Shown piece by piece: positions 1 to 7,546 of a stretch of DNA of 9,075 nucleotides (within the stretch, counting starts at the first letter, position 1; every line of letters begins with the position of its first letter). The DNA comes from Candidatus Peregrinibacteria bacterium (GTDB lineage Bacteria > Patescibacteriota > Gracilibacteria > UBA1369), in contig WJLA01000105.1 of NCBI GenBank assembly GCA_014728765.1, positions 1-9,075 of the forward strand, read 5' to 3'. The notes below the pieces were generated by a model. It made no database searches and was not told where the DNA came from. It saw only the letters and a program-made list of their open reading frames with translations. A program made the translations under genes and the position numbers.

Positions 1-243
1 ATTGGAGGATGTACAAAATCAAATTATTTTAAACCTAAAGGAATACCAATATCCATACTTGAAAAAATTACTATAGAAAAAGATGAGATTGAGGCTATCA
101 GGTTAAGAAATTTGGAAGATTTTGATCAAAATGCTGCAGCTGAAAGAATGGGAATTTCTCAAAGTACTTTTCAAAGAATTTTAAAAAAGGCAAACTTTAA
201 AATTGCCGATGCGATAATAAACGGAAAAGCCATTCAATTATAA
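1..243 (+). CDS. DUF134/UPF0251 family predicted DNA-binding protein, 3' part
   Basis: The gene is cut by the left window edge: 80 codons are visible, ending in TAA. The visible part has the family layout. There is a short YFKPKGIPIS block (visible residues 9-18), then an acidic helix (EKDEIEAIRLRNLED), then a helix-turn-helix with QNAAAERMGISQSTFQRIL around visible residues 43-61, then a short tail. This matches DUF134/UPF0251, whose members are about 90-110 residues, so roughly 15-20 N-terminal residues are probably missing. The helix-turn-helix resembles sigma-70 region 4, which implies DNA binding, but family targets are not established. No C-terminal cofactor-binding extension is present; some members have one. 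It converges on the helicase gene with 25 bases between stop codons. Confidence 0.85.
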   Translation: MGGCTKSNYFKPKGIPISILEKITIEKDEIEAIRLRNLEDFDQNAAAERMGISQSTFQRILKKANFKIADAIINGKAIQL

Positions 244-268
244 GCTAAAGTTTAGGGTTTAGGCTATC

Positions 269-3200
269 CTATCTGTCCATGTAATCGCCGAAAGTTGATT
301 GACCACCTTCTTCCCTGATTTGATATTTTGATTTTTTGGATTTTTTAAAGGTTTGTCTTCCAGGTAACGGTTTTGTTTTTGCATTTTGAACCAGATGTGA
401 TTGCACTTCCGGATGTAGATGTGTTTTTTCCGGCTCAGCAGGAATTCTATCAGGGTTATTGTCAAAATATTCCTGCAAAATTTTAGGAGGTAAAGCGTCA
501 TAAGGCCCGGTTGCAAATTGATTCGATTTAAGTGCCGACGGGTCAGAATCTTCTTCAGGACAAGGTATTATCCCCTGTTCAAAATGGTGAGGATTGTCTC
601 TGGCACTTAAATAAACCTCACCGGTATTGCTGCTTATTTTAAACTCACCATTAAAAATGACAGGTTTGCCTTTTAGTTTCCAGAGCATGTCGTAGGCATC
701 ATATGCGGCTTTTCTCGAGGAAAAGGAATAATAACAGATAATATAGCCACTTTTATCATAAAGCATTGCTTTAATTGTATGCGATGGTCTGGACATTTGT
801 CCGCTTGGCAGTTTTCTACGTGATGATCTCGGTTTTGTAAAAATGGAAAGAGTAAACCTTTCACTTACCAAATTGTTTACGGCAACAGGAGCTTGCTCCT
901 TAATTTCTTTAACAAAAAATCTGTTTTTTTGCTTTCCAGCAAATTTACTTTTGAGTAAACCTATTTCATCTCGCAATTCCAATTCTTGCTTTTGTTTTTC
1001 AATATATTCTTTTCTAATTTCTTGAAACTCTCTTCTTTCAGCATTATTTTTAAAAGCTTTGAATTCTTCGCCTGGAGAACATAAAGTTATCATCGTTCCT
1101 CCTTGTCTCATCCTTCCTATTGCTTGATATTCGCTGATGACATTTTTGCTGGGAGAATAGCAAATCACAGTATCAATGTTAGGTAAATCGAGTCCTCTTT
1201 CCGCTACTGACGTTGCAAAAACAACGTCAATTCTGTCCTTTTCCAGTTCTCTAAAAACATACCTCTGTCTAGCCGCATTTTTCACTTTGGAAGTAGCGGA
1301 ACCATGAATAATCGAAGACTTGATCCCCCATTTTGAATTGGCAATATAATTCAAATAATTAACTGTTGAAAGATTATCACACATTACAATAACTTTTTTT
1401 CTTTGTTGATCAGCTAGATTACTGGACATGATTTTCTGTAGTATTTCTCCAACTTTTGTAACTTTCTGATGTTCTACTTGACCATTTTTCACCGTTTTTT
1501 TGAGATTTAAAGCTTGATGAGCCAATGGGCTGGCGTAGGGGTGTTCTCCTTGCTTTAATCTGAGAACCTTTCTGGCAATTTCCACTTCAAATTTTCCTGG
1601 TAAAGCTTGCTTTTGCCGATTATTTTTTTGACGTAGTCGCTTTTTTCTATTATTGACATATTTTTCTAATTTTTGCTTTTCCTGCTCTTCGATATATTGA
1701 TGCACGGCAGTATTACCGAAAATTTCCACAGCCAATTTGACCATGCTCCATCTGCTCTTGCTTGGCTTTCCTAAGACGCCAAATAATTTTGCCAATTGAT
1801 CAAGGTCTAATCCTTCAACTTCAAATTTTGCTTTTTGTAGTTGGTTTAATTCAATGAACTCTTTTGGATCAAGTCCAAAATGTGTAACAATTTCCGCTTT
1901 TAATTTACTACCATATACTTCGTTTAATAAAGCATTAAAGGCGCTTTGTCTTTTAACCGGGTCGCCGTTTATTCCAAATATCTTAGCAATCAACTTTAAA
2001 TCCATCATTTTATATGAAAACACAGATTTTTCTATCGCAGTCATTTCCAGCCACGAGTTTAAGGTTTTTTTTGCTTTTAATTCTCCAATTAAATCCGATT
2101 TTTCATGATTGTCGAAATAATGTGAAATTGTTGCTTGTCTCAAATATTTATATACTCTTCCATATGCAACTTCATATGATTGATTGATTAAAGCTTCATA
2201 AATCAATTGTGTTTTGTAGTATGCCAAAAGAGCCTTATATGAATTGTTAATTTTGGCTTTCAAATGCTTATTTTTAATTTCTTTTCTGGCTGAATTGAAA
2301 ATATCTTTAAGTCTTTCAAACTGATTTATAGTTAAGTGGGGCTGCACACTATCGCTATAGGCTAAATTTTCAAATTGTAACTCAGGGATTCCCTGCCATA
2401 TCTCATCATCCAAAGTTTTGTTGAAATCAAGAAAACTCGCTTTTAAGGTATCCAAAAATTGATGTGCGATTTCTGTCTGCTTTTCATTCAGTTCCACGAC
2501 TGCCATGCGATTTTTGTGAAGATTGGAAAATCGTTCATCTTCACCGAAATCCCACTTGTTAATTCCAAATTTAACCGAAAATTCTTCAAATTCGGTGGGT
2601 GTCGCATCAGCACAAATTGTTCGGAATGTTCCGTCAGATCGCATCAGAATGTCATGCACTTTGAATGAAGAATATTGTCCTGTTTTCGCTTTAGTACCAA
2701 TACCGCCCTCATCAATAATATAAAGGCCTACCATTGAAGGATCTATTAATCCCTTTTCAAGCATTGCTTCAATTTTTTGAGGTGTTGCAATAACCAATCT
2801 TCCCATATTTCCATATTCTTCAATCAGCTTCTGATCGAATTCCAATTGATCTTTATCCTCATATTTAATTGCGGCCCTTTCGTATTCCTCATCACTAAGA
2901 TCTGCAGTAGTTATAATTTTTTTTCTTACATCAGCAATCTCATGAACGATAGGTGAAAGAGTATCAAAGGCAGCAATTTCTTTTTTCATTTGTGAAACAA
3001 GATTCCCGAGCGGTGTACTAATAAGCACAATTTTATTCGGAGTTTCATTCAAATATTTTTTGGTAACTTCCAGAAAAGTTCTGGTTTTTCCAATTCCTGT
3101 TCTGAATGCCAACCCCCAATTACCTTTACTCTTAAAAAAATTGTCAATAAATTGCTTTTGCATCGGCTTGAGTGGTCCGCTTTTTAGGCCGGTTAACGCC

Positions 3201-3532
3201 TCATCAATACCAACTGTATGAGTTAATGCTTTTTTAAATTCAGCTTGATTTGCAGAAATAATTTGCTGGGCCTCAGGGCTGAATATATCAATATCATTTC
3301 TACCATCATATTGAACTATCTCTCCATATTGATCATATTCTTGCTCACCCAATTTTTTAGATAACAAAACTTGTATTCTGGAATAAATGCTTTGGACAAC
3401 TTTTCTTTCTATATCCTTGTCCCCTTCATAGAATTCTCCTTTTGCCTTTTTCTCTTCAGCAATTTCCAAATCAACCTCTGAAAGAGGATACCCACTGAGT
3501 TTGCTAAGATATTTGATAGTTTTTTTGTCCAT
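269..3532 (-). CDS. Large SF2 DEAD/DEAH-like helicase with long inter-lobe insert
   Basis: This 1087-residue protein has a complete SF2 ATPase core. Visible motifs are a Q-like PMQKQFID (123-130), Walker A RTGIGKT (144-150), motif Ia STPLGN (172-177), motif Ib IATPQK (248-253), Walker B IIDEGG with D274/E275, motif III ADATP (308-312), lobe 2 start KVIVMCDN (713-720), motif V ATSVAERGLDLP (773-784) and motif VI QAIGRMRQ (803-810). The lobes are separated by about 350 mostly helical residues (345-700), including a duplicated 31-residue unit and a very basic stretch (628-642). A likely coiled coil (830-870) follows lobe 2, then an unassigned possibly beta-rich region (918-975) and a polar tail. 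ATP-driven nucleic-acid translocation or remodelling is expected; the substrate is unknown. The inter-lobe insert and motif VI recall the Hef/FANCM/RIG-I/Dicer branch, but this is inference. The ATG start fits a TATAAT box six bases upstream. No partner gene adjoins it. Confidence 0.85.
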   Translation of the reverse strand: MDKKTIKYLSKLSGYPLSEVDLEIAEEKKAKGEFYEGDKDIERKVVQSIYSRIQVLLSKKLGEQEYDQYGEIVQYDGRNDIDIFSPEAQQIISANQAEFKKALTHTVGIDEALTGLKSGPLKPMQKQFIDNFFKSKGNWGLAFRTGIGKTRTFLEVTKKYLNETPNKIVLISTPLGNLVSQMKKEIAAFDTLSPIVHEIADVRKKIITTADLSDEEYERAAIKYEDKDQLEFDQKLIEEYGNMGRLVIATPQKIEAMLEKGLIDPSMVGLYIIDEGGIGTKAKTGQYSSFKVHDILMRSDGTFRTICADATPTEFEEFSVKFGINKWDFGEDERFSNLHKNRMAVVELNEKQTEIAHQFLDTLKASFLDFNKTLDDEIWQGIPELQFENLAYSDSVQPHLTINQFERLKDIFNSARKEIKNKHLKAKINNSYKALLAYYKTQLIYEALINQSYEVAYGRVYKYLRQATISHYFDNHEKSDLIGELKAKKTLNSWLEMTAIEKSVFSYKMMDLKLIAKIFGINGDPVKRQSAFNALLNEVYGSKLKAEIVTHFGLDPKEFIELNQLQKAKFEVEGLDLDQLAKLFGVLGKPSKSRWSMVKLAVEIFGNTAVHQYIEEQEKQKLEKYVNNRKKRLRQKNNRQKQALPGKFEVEIARKVLRLKQGEHPYASPLAHQALNLKKTVKNGQVEHQKVTKVGEILQKIMSSNLADQQRKKVIVMCDNLSTVNYLNYIANSKWGIKSSIIHGSATSKVKNAARQRYVFRELEKDRIDVVFATSVAERGLDLPNIDTVICYSPSKNVISEYQAIGRMRQGGTMITLCSPGEEFKAFKNNAERREFQEIRKEYIEKQKQELELRDEIGLLKSKFAGKQKNRFFVKEIKEQAPVAVNNLVSERFTLSIFTKPRSSRRKLPSGQMSRPSHTIKAMLYDKSGYIICYYSFSSRKAAYDAYDMLWKLKGKPVIFNGEFKISSNTGEVYLSARDNPHHFEQGIIPCPEEDSDPSALKSNQFATGPYDALPPKILQEYFDNNPDRIPAEPEKTHLHPEVQSHLVQNAKTKPLPGRQTFKKSKKSKYQIREEGGQSTFGDYMDR

Positions 3533-3538
3533 TTATTA

Positions 3539-3568
3539 ATTATACCTGTTATTAACACAAATTAGCAA
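3539..3568 (-). promoter_or_regulatory. Promoter of the helicase gene, predicted leaderless
   Basis: On the minus strand a perfect TATAAT (3539-3544) lies 18 bases after TTGCTA (3563-3568, four of six matches to TTGACA). Only six bases separate the -10 box from the ATG at 3530-3532. Transcription starting seven bases below the -10 would therefore begin at or next to the A of the start codon. No Shine-Dalgarno sequence could fit. Confidence 0.6.
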
Positions 3569-3588
3569 AGTTTTCGAGATAATTTGCA

Positions 3589-3618
3589 TTGATACTGTTT
3601 TCATGTAAAAATTAAGTT
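3589..3618 (+). promoter_or_regulatory. Weak candidate promoter of the PH-domain gene
   Basis: TTGATA (3589-3594, five of six matches to TTGACA) is followed after 18 bases by TAAGTT (3613-3618), a poor -10 match. An alternative pair is TTGCAT (3584-3589) with TAAAAA (3606-3611). The region is the 102-base divergent gap shared with the helicase promoter. A promoter is expected because the upstream neighbour points away, but the exact boxes are uncertain. Confidence 0.3.
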
Positions 3619-3634
3619 TAGCTAATCTCAACAT

Positions 3635-4162
3635 ATGGCAACAGACAACCAAACTATCAAATATATTCAATTGCATCAAAGTCTGGTTGTTTTAATGGTA
3701 AGAATTTTTTTGTTGCAAGTTGTCCTGACTCTGGGATTTTTGATAGTGAGAGCCTCTTATCAATCCATATTCGGAGCAAGCCTTGATAATTCAGGAATAG
3801 ATTTTTTTATAGTCTATATGATTTTGAAGGCAATTGATATTATTGGAATTTTGATTATCGCTTTGCTTTGGGCTAATAAATATTACAGAATCAGCCCGGA
3901 ATCGGTTTCTGCGTTTGAAGGATGGATCAACAAGAAAACTGATATAATTTCTATGCGAACTATTAGTTCGGTAAAATTAAAACAAAGCTTTTTAGGCAGA
4001 ATTTTCGGATATGGAGTAATTCGAGTTGAATGTATGTTTTCCAAACAAGTTATTCATCTCAAATATATAACCAAGCCTCATCATTTCAGAAAAATGATAC
4101 AAAACCTAACCAGTGAGGCAATGGAAAAGGCTCCTGTAACCAATCAGATGTCCACCAATTAA
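3635..4162 (+). CDS. Two-helix membrane protein with bacterial PH-like (bPH2/DUF304-type) domain
   Basis: The 175-residue protein has a short N-terminus, a first membrane helix at about 17-38, a second at about 56-80, and a soluble domain from about 82 to 155. That domain begins NKYYRISPESVSAFEGWINK and continues with DIISMRTISSVKLKQSFLGR, then FGYGVIRVE. This order, a YRI strand, an 'I.M..I.SV...QS..GRIFGYG' block and a final helix (HHFRKMIQNL), is typical of bPH2 (DUF304, YdbS/YdbT-like) proteins. The fold is PH-like and sits on the cytoplasmic face of the membrane; no enzymatic role is known. The ATG start has no Shine-Dalgarno sequence. The gene stands alone: it diverges from the helicase and ends at a terminator shared with convergent hppA. 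Membrane placement and domain assignment are solid; the cellular role is unknown. Confidence 0.75.
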   Translation: MATDNQTIKYIQLHQSLVVLMVRIFLLQVVLTLGFLIVRASYQSIFGASLDNSGIDFFIVYMILKAIDIIGILIIALLWANKYYRISPESVSAFEGWINKKTDIISMRTISSVKLKQSFLGRIFGYGVIRVECMFSKQVIHLKYITKPHHFRKMIQNLTSEAMEKAPVTNQMSTN

Positions 4163-4198
4163 AAAAAGCCATCTACAGATAAGTGATGGCTTTTTTAT
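4162..4198. terminator. Bidirectional intrinsic terminator
   Basis: GCCATC (4168-4173) and GATGGC (4185-4190) form the stem core with an 11-base loop. It is flanked by A6 on the left and T6 on the right, which extend the stem by A-T pairs and give a U-tract in either direction. It lies between the stop of the PH-domain gene (4162) and the stop of hppA (4210), so it can end both convergent transcripts. Confidence 0.85.
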
Positions 4199-4209
4199 TT
4201 TTATGTGAT

Positions 4210-6210
4210 TTATACTATAGCTGAAATGACCAATAATAATGCAACCACATTAAGAACTTTAATCATTGGATTGATTGCTGGTCCCGCAGTGTCTTTGTAT
4301 GGATCACCAACAGTGTCACCTGTTACAGCCGCTTGGTGAGCGATTGATCCTTTACCACCAAAATGACCGGATTCAATATATTTTTTAGCATTATCCCAGG
4401 CACCACCTCCGGTTGTCATGGATATTCCGACAAAAAGTCCGGTTACAATTGAACCCATTAATACTCCTCCCAGAGCTTCAGGACCAATAAAGATTCCTAC
4501 CAAAATCGGAATAACAACTGGCAAAAGTGCCGGTATGATCATTTGTCTGATCGCTGCTTTGGTTACTATATCAACTGAAGTAGCATATTCAGGCTTGGCG
4601 GTTCCTTCCATAATTCCCGGAATCTCCTTAAATTGTCTTCTAACCTCATCAACAACGGCTCCTGCTGATTTCCCAACAGCTTCCATGGCAAGCGCTGCAA
4701 AAAGGAATGGAATAAGTCCTCCTATAAACAGTCCTATAACAACATTGACATCAGTGAGCAAGAAAACGAGTTCTTTGCCAAGATGTTCAAATTCGATTGT
4801 GTATGAAGCGAATAATACCAAAGCGGCAAGCCCCGCTGAGGCAATGGCATAACCTTTGGTGACCGCTTTTGTGGTGTTTCCGACAGCATCCAGAGGATCA
4901 GTAACTGCTCTTACTTTTTCATCAAGTCCTGCAGATTCGGCAATACCTCCGGCATTATCGGTAATAGGACCATATGCATCGATTGCAACAATTATTCCAG
5001 CCAGTGATAGCATTGACATAGCTGCAAGGGCTACACCGTATAATCCTCCGCCATACATAAATGAGACATACATTCCTCCCGCAATGACAAGAACCGGAAG
5101 AGCGGTAGATTTCATTCCGACTGCAAGTCCTGCAATCACATTTGTTCCATGACCGGTTTCTGAGGCCTTGGCAATTTTTTTAACAGGTCTGTAATCTGTT
5201 GATGTGTAATATTCAGTAATCCAGACCATAGCCGCCGTTACAACCAAACCTGTCAAAGCAGCTATTACAACTTGAAGAGAAGTAATATCTCCGCCATTCG
5301 GAAAGAAATAACCCGCAACCACATAAAAGGCAATCGCTGCCAAAATTCCTGATACAGCAAGCCCTTTATAAAGAGCTCCCATAATATTTTGTTTATTGCC
5401 CAGTTTTATGAAAAAGCTACCTATGATTGAAGCAATTATTGAAATTCCACCTAACACGAGTGGGAAAATGACAATATTTTCATTGCCGGGAAAGGCCAAA
5501 TCCCCAAGAATCATAGCCGCGATGGCTGTGATGGCATAAGTTTCGAAAAGATCTGCAGCCATTCCGGCACAGTCACCCACATTATCACCGACATTATCGG
5601 CAATAAAAGCAGGATTTCTAGGATCGTCTTCAGGGATGCCGGCTTCTACTTTTCCAACGAGGTCCGCTCCAACATCTGCCGCTTTTGTGTATATTCCACC
5701 ACCAAGTCTGGCAAAAACTGAAATCAGAGAACCTCCCAAACCAAGACCGACAAGTGCTTTGATGTCACCGGTTAGAGCATAAAAGCCTGCCACCCCCAGC
5801 AAACCCAAACCTACAACGAAAAGTCCTGTGACCGTTCCACCTTTAACTGCAACATTCATAGCCTCTTTTAGTCCGTGCTTCGCTGCTTCTGTGGTTCTAA
5901 CATTAGCTCTGACACTAACACTCATACCTATGTAACCTGCAAGTGCTGAAAAAATTGCACCAACTGCAAATCCAAATGCAGTGTTAGTGCTCATGGTTAC
6001 CAAAAGTAATATAAAAATTATCGCACCTATAAATGCGATAGTGACATTTTGCCTTCTTAAATAGGCTTTCGCTCCTTGCTGAATTGCTTCAGCAATTTCA
6101 ACCATCTTTCCTTTGCCTTTAGGTTTTTTGATAACCCAATTGGCAAGAATAGCACCCCATAAAAGAGCCAAGATGGCAGCTCCAAGTGCAAAGTACATAG
6201 CGTTAGACAT
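4210..6210 (-). CDS. hppA: Membrane-bound proton-translocating pyrophosphatase, K+-independent type
   Basis: The 666-residue integral membrane protein hydrolyses pyrophosphate and uses the energy to pump H+ across the cytoplasmic membrane. Many hydrophobic helices are visible, consistent with the roughly 16-helix family. Catalytic signatures are intact: DVGADLVGKVE (179-189), DDPRNPAFIADNVGDNVGD (195-213), the TDNAGGIAE block (417-425), GGAWDNAKKYIE (602-613) and a C-terminal TGDTVGDPYKDTAGP (630-644). The subtype-deciding segment reads GNTTKAVTKG (444-453). Lysine at 448 and threonine at 451 are the residues known to distinguish K+-independent H+ pumps from K+-dependent enzymes, which have Ala and Gly. 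Length is normal. The start is the ATG at 6208-6210 and has no Shine-Dalgarno sequence. The gene is monocistronic and convergent with the PH-domain gene. It would recycle pyrophosphate made in biosynthesis into ion-motive force. Confidence 0.97.
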   Translation of the reverse strand: MSNAMYFALGAAILALLWGAILANWVIKKPKGKGKMVEIAEAIQQGAKAYLRRQNVTIAFIGAIIFILLLVTMSTNTAFGFAVGAIFSALAGYIGMSVSVRANVRTTEAAKHGLKEAMNVAVKGGTVTGLFVVGLGLLGVAGFYALTGDIKALVGLGLGGSLISVFARLGGGIYTKAADVGADLVGKVEAGIPEDDPRNPAFIADNVGDNVGDCAGMAADLFETYAITAIAAMILGDLAFPGNENIVIFPLVLGGISIIASIIGSFFIKLGNKQNIMGALYKGLAVSGILAAIAFYVVAGYFFPNGGDITSLQVVIAALTGLVVTAAMVWITEYYTSTDYRPVKKIAKASETGHGTNVIAGLAVGMKSTALPVLVIAGGMYVSFMYGGGLYGVALAAMSMLSLAGIIVAIDAYGPITDNAGGIAESAGLDEKVRAVTDPLDAVGNTTKAVTKGYAIASAGLAALVLFASYTIEFEHLGKELVFLLTDVNVVIGLFIGGLIPFLFAALAMEAVGKSAGAVVDEVRRQFKEIPGIMEGTAKPEYATSVDIVTKAAIRQMIIPALLPVVIPILVGIFIGPEALGGVLMGSIVTGLFVGISMTTGGGAWDNAKKYIESGHFGGKGSIAHQAAVTGDTVGDPYKDTAGPAINPMIKVLNVVALLLVISAIV

Positions 6211-6250
6211 AGCTATAGATTAAGATATAAAGTGATTTGTTTTCCACGAA

Positions 6251-6279
6251 AACTTAACTAACTTTTGATTCAAAGTCAA
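6251..6279 (-). promoter_or_regulatory. Candidate hppA promoter
   Basis: On the minus strand TTGACT (6274-6279, five of six) is followed after exactly 17 bases by TAAGTT (6251-6256), a weak -10. The start would be near 6244, giving a leader of about 34 bases. The -35 box is strong and the spacing ideal, but the -10 match is poor. Confidence 0.4.
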
Positions 6280-6289
6280 CAGACAAGAA

Positions 6290-6306
6290 AAGCTTTTAAG
6301 AAGCTT
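6290..6306. repeat. Short inverted repeat between divergent genes
   Basis: AAGCTT at 6290-6295 and 6301-6306 are separated by TTAAG. The hexamer is its own reverse complement, so the pair can be read as a hairpin or as a direct repeat. It sits in the gap between divergent hppA and the HD-domain gene and could be an operator. A similar AAGCTT-GTG-AAGCTT element lies at 8673-8687. Confidence 0.3.
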
Positions 6307-6325
6307 GTAAATTGTAAAATTTCAA

Positions 6326-6352
6326 TTGCCTGTTATTTTAAATTTATATAAA
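6326..6352 (+). promoter_or_regulatory. Weak candidate promoter of the HD-domain gene
   Basis: TTGCCT (6326-6331) and TATAAA (6347-6352) are 15 bases apart, shorter than ideal. If used, transcription would begin within a few bases of the ATG at 6362. This reading also explains the AT-rich upstream stretch as promoter instead of an N-terminal extension from TTG. Confidence 0.3.
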
Positions 6353-6361
6353 AAATTGATA

Positions 6362-7216
6362 ATGAAAACATTGGAAGCTACCAAATATTTTGATCGTGAT
6401 ATTATTAAATCTTGTAAAGAAATTAATGGTGGGGATGAAATTTCTGACTTATTTCCTAGTGATCTGGCAAGATATTATAGAGTCGGTGTTGAAGCAAAGC
6501 ATCGTAGAGCATTGGTGGAAGGATATAGAAACACTTCAAGGTGGGTAAATGGAGATAATAATTGTGACTATCCGCCAGGATTTAAAGAAAATGACCTTGA
6601 TCATGTTAAAGAACTACTGGGTTGGCTGAATGTTTTATCCGAAGAAAGTCCAAATTTGATTGAAGAAATTGCCGAAGGTGATTCCGAAGAATTGAATGAA
6701 CTGAGATTAATGCTGGCCGTTCATGATATTGGAGAAACCATAGCCGGAGATGTCACTGCAGACAGTTCACCTGAATTTAAAGCAAATTATAAGAAATTTG
6801 AAGCTAAAGCAGGAAGAAGACTAATAATGCTAATCCATAATTTTTCTGTCAGAAGCAGATTATTGGCTTGCTTGGAACGTTTTGAAAATAAAAATAAGTC
6901 TGATAAACTTGTTCAATTCGGTCATTTACTTGATAAACTTACTGCTGCAATTAAAGTTGCAGAAGTGATAGCTCCTTATAATTTTTATAGTAATTCGTCT
7001 TTTAAGCAAAAGCTTGCAGAAATAGTCAATAAATCAATTGGTTTTCCTCTGGAGTATTCTGACAATTTGGCAAAATTGATATCTAAACAATCGAGGGAGA
7101 GTATAAGAGAGATCATCGAGCATGAACTATTTGAAAAATATCAACAAATACCTGATTCAAGGGTGCAGGAAACAATTCAGCTTGCAAAAGAAATTAGTCC
7201 AACATTTAAACTTTAA
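6362..7216 (+). CDS. HD-domain metal-dependent phosphohydrolase (HDDC2/YfbR-like)
   Basis: With the ATG at 6362 the protein has 284 residues. The frame could extend 12 codons upstream to a TTG at 6326, but that stretch looks like non-coding promoter sequence, so the ATG is preferred. HD-family metal ligands can be placed in order: H81 (in NDLDHVKELL), H121-D122 (LAVHDIGETIAGD) and D191 (LLDKLTAAIKVAE). The VHDIGE..AGD block followed by LLDKL most resembles HDDC2/YfbR-type HD_3 proteins, several of which are 5'-deoxynucleotidases. The exact substrate cannot be read from sequence. The N-terminal 75 residues and the C-terminal 75 helical residues extend beyond the minimal domain, making it longer than the usual 190-200 residues. 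It is cytoplasmic, with no signal peptide. It has no Shine-Dalgarno sequence and is divergent from hppA. Confidence 0.75.
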   Translation: MKTLEATKYFDRDIIKSCKEINGGDEISDLFPSDLARYYRVGVEAKHRRALVEGYRNTSRWVNGDNNCDYPPGFKENDLDHVKELLGWLNVLSEESPNLIEEIAEGDSEELNELRLMLAVHDIGETIAGDVTADSSPEFKANYKKFEAKAGRRLIMLIHNFSVRSRLLACLERFENKNKSDKLVQFGHLLDKLTAAIKVAEVIAPYNFYSNSSFKQKLAEIVNKSIGFPLEYSDNLAKLISKQSRESIREIIEHELFEKYQQIPDSRVQETIQLAKEISPTFKL

Positions 7217-7222
7217 AAAAGA

Positions 7223-7251
7223 TTGTCTTGAAGAATGTTATTTGGTATATT
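7223..7251 (+). promoter_or_regulatory. Promoter of the small lipoprotein gene
   Basis: TTGTCT (7223-7228, four of six) is followed after exactly 17 bases by TATATT (7246-7251, five of six), which is preceded by TGG (7243-7245) as an extended -10. Transcription would start near 7258, about 14 bases before the ATG at 7272. Confidence 0.6.
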
Positions 7252-7271
7252 CCCGTAGCTAATTGAGTTTT

Positions 7272-7514
7272 ATGAAAAAAACAATTTTCTCAGTTTCGCT
7301 AATGATAGTTTTGAGTTTAAGTTTTAGCGGATGCCAATCCGAAGATCATTATCAATTTGAAAGAAAACTGGGAGAAAGTGTTTTAGAATCTATTCAAGAT
7401 GATCAAACAACAGCAACTGTCGAAATTGATGATCAAGTGATTGAAGTTGAAGCATCAGAAGATGGATTGATTCGGATAACGGATGACGAAGGAAATGTGA
7501 TTGTTAACGAATAA
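7272..7514 (+). CDS. Small acidic lipoprotein
   Basis: An 80-residue protein starts at the ATG at 7272; an in-frame TTG at 7263 would add only three residues and sits closer to the promoter. The N-terminus is a lipoprotein signal: KK after the initiator, a hydrophobic core at about 5-18, then FSGC with C21 as the probable lipidated cysteine. The residue at -3 is Phe, not the usual Leu, so the lipobox is slightly atypical. The mature part is about 60 residues and strongly acidic. It has two similar beta-like stretches, TATVEIDDQVIEVE (47-60) and a GLIRITDDEGNVIVNE tail (65-80), suggesting a small beta-hairpin domain anchored outside the membrane. No family is recognised. It has its own promoter and no Shine-Dalgarno sequence, and tRNA(CAT) follows 32 bases downstream. 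Confidence 0.7.
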   Translation: MKKTIFSVSLMIVLSLSFSGCQSEDHYQFERKLGESVLESIQDDQTTATVEIDDQVIEVEASEDGLIRITDDEGNVIVNE

Positions 7515-7546
7515 ACAAAATTTAACCGATTAGTAATATGAAATTC

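Noticed and set aside
251..263. TTTAGGGTTTAGG, telomere-like tandem heptamer
   Set aside because: Fewer than two copies, in a short convergent gap; chance is sufficient.
843..2723. Several plus-strand frames of 60-84 codons opposite the helicase gene
   Set aside because: They are antisense shadows of a long, motif-rich gene, have no start signals and give unconvincing low-complexity proteins.
4418..5152. Plus-strand frames of 144 and 98 codons opposite hppA
   Set aside because: They are the complement of conserved hppA coding sequence; Ser/Thr/Pro/Ala-rich translations are typical shadows of a membrane-protein gene.
6326..6361. TTG start giving a 12-residue longer HD-domain protein
   Set aside because: The stretch looks like promoter sequence, and the ATG at 6362 begins a natural N-terminus.
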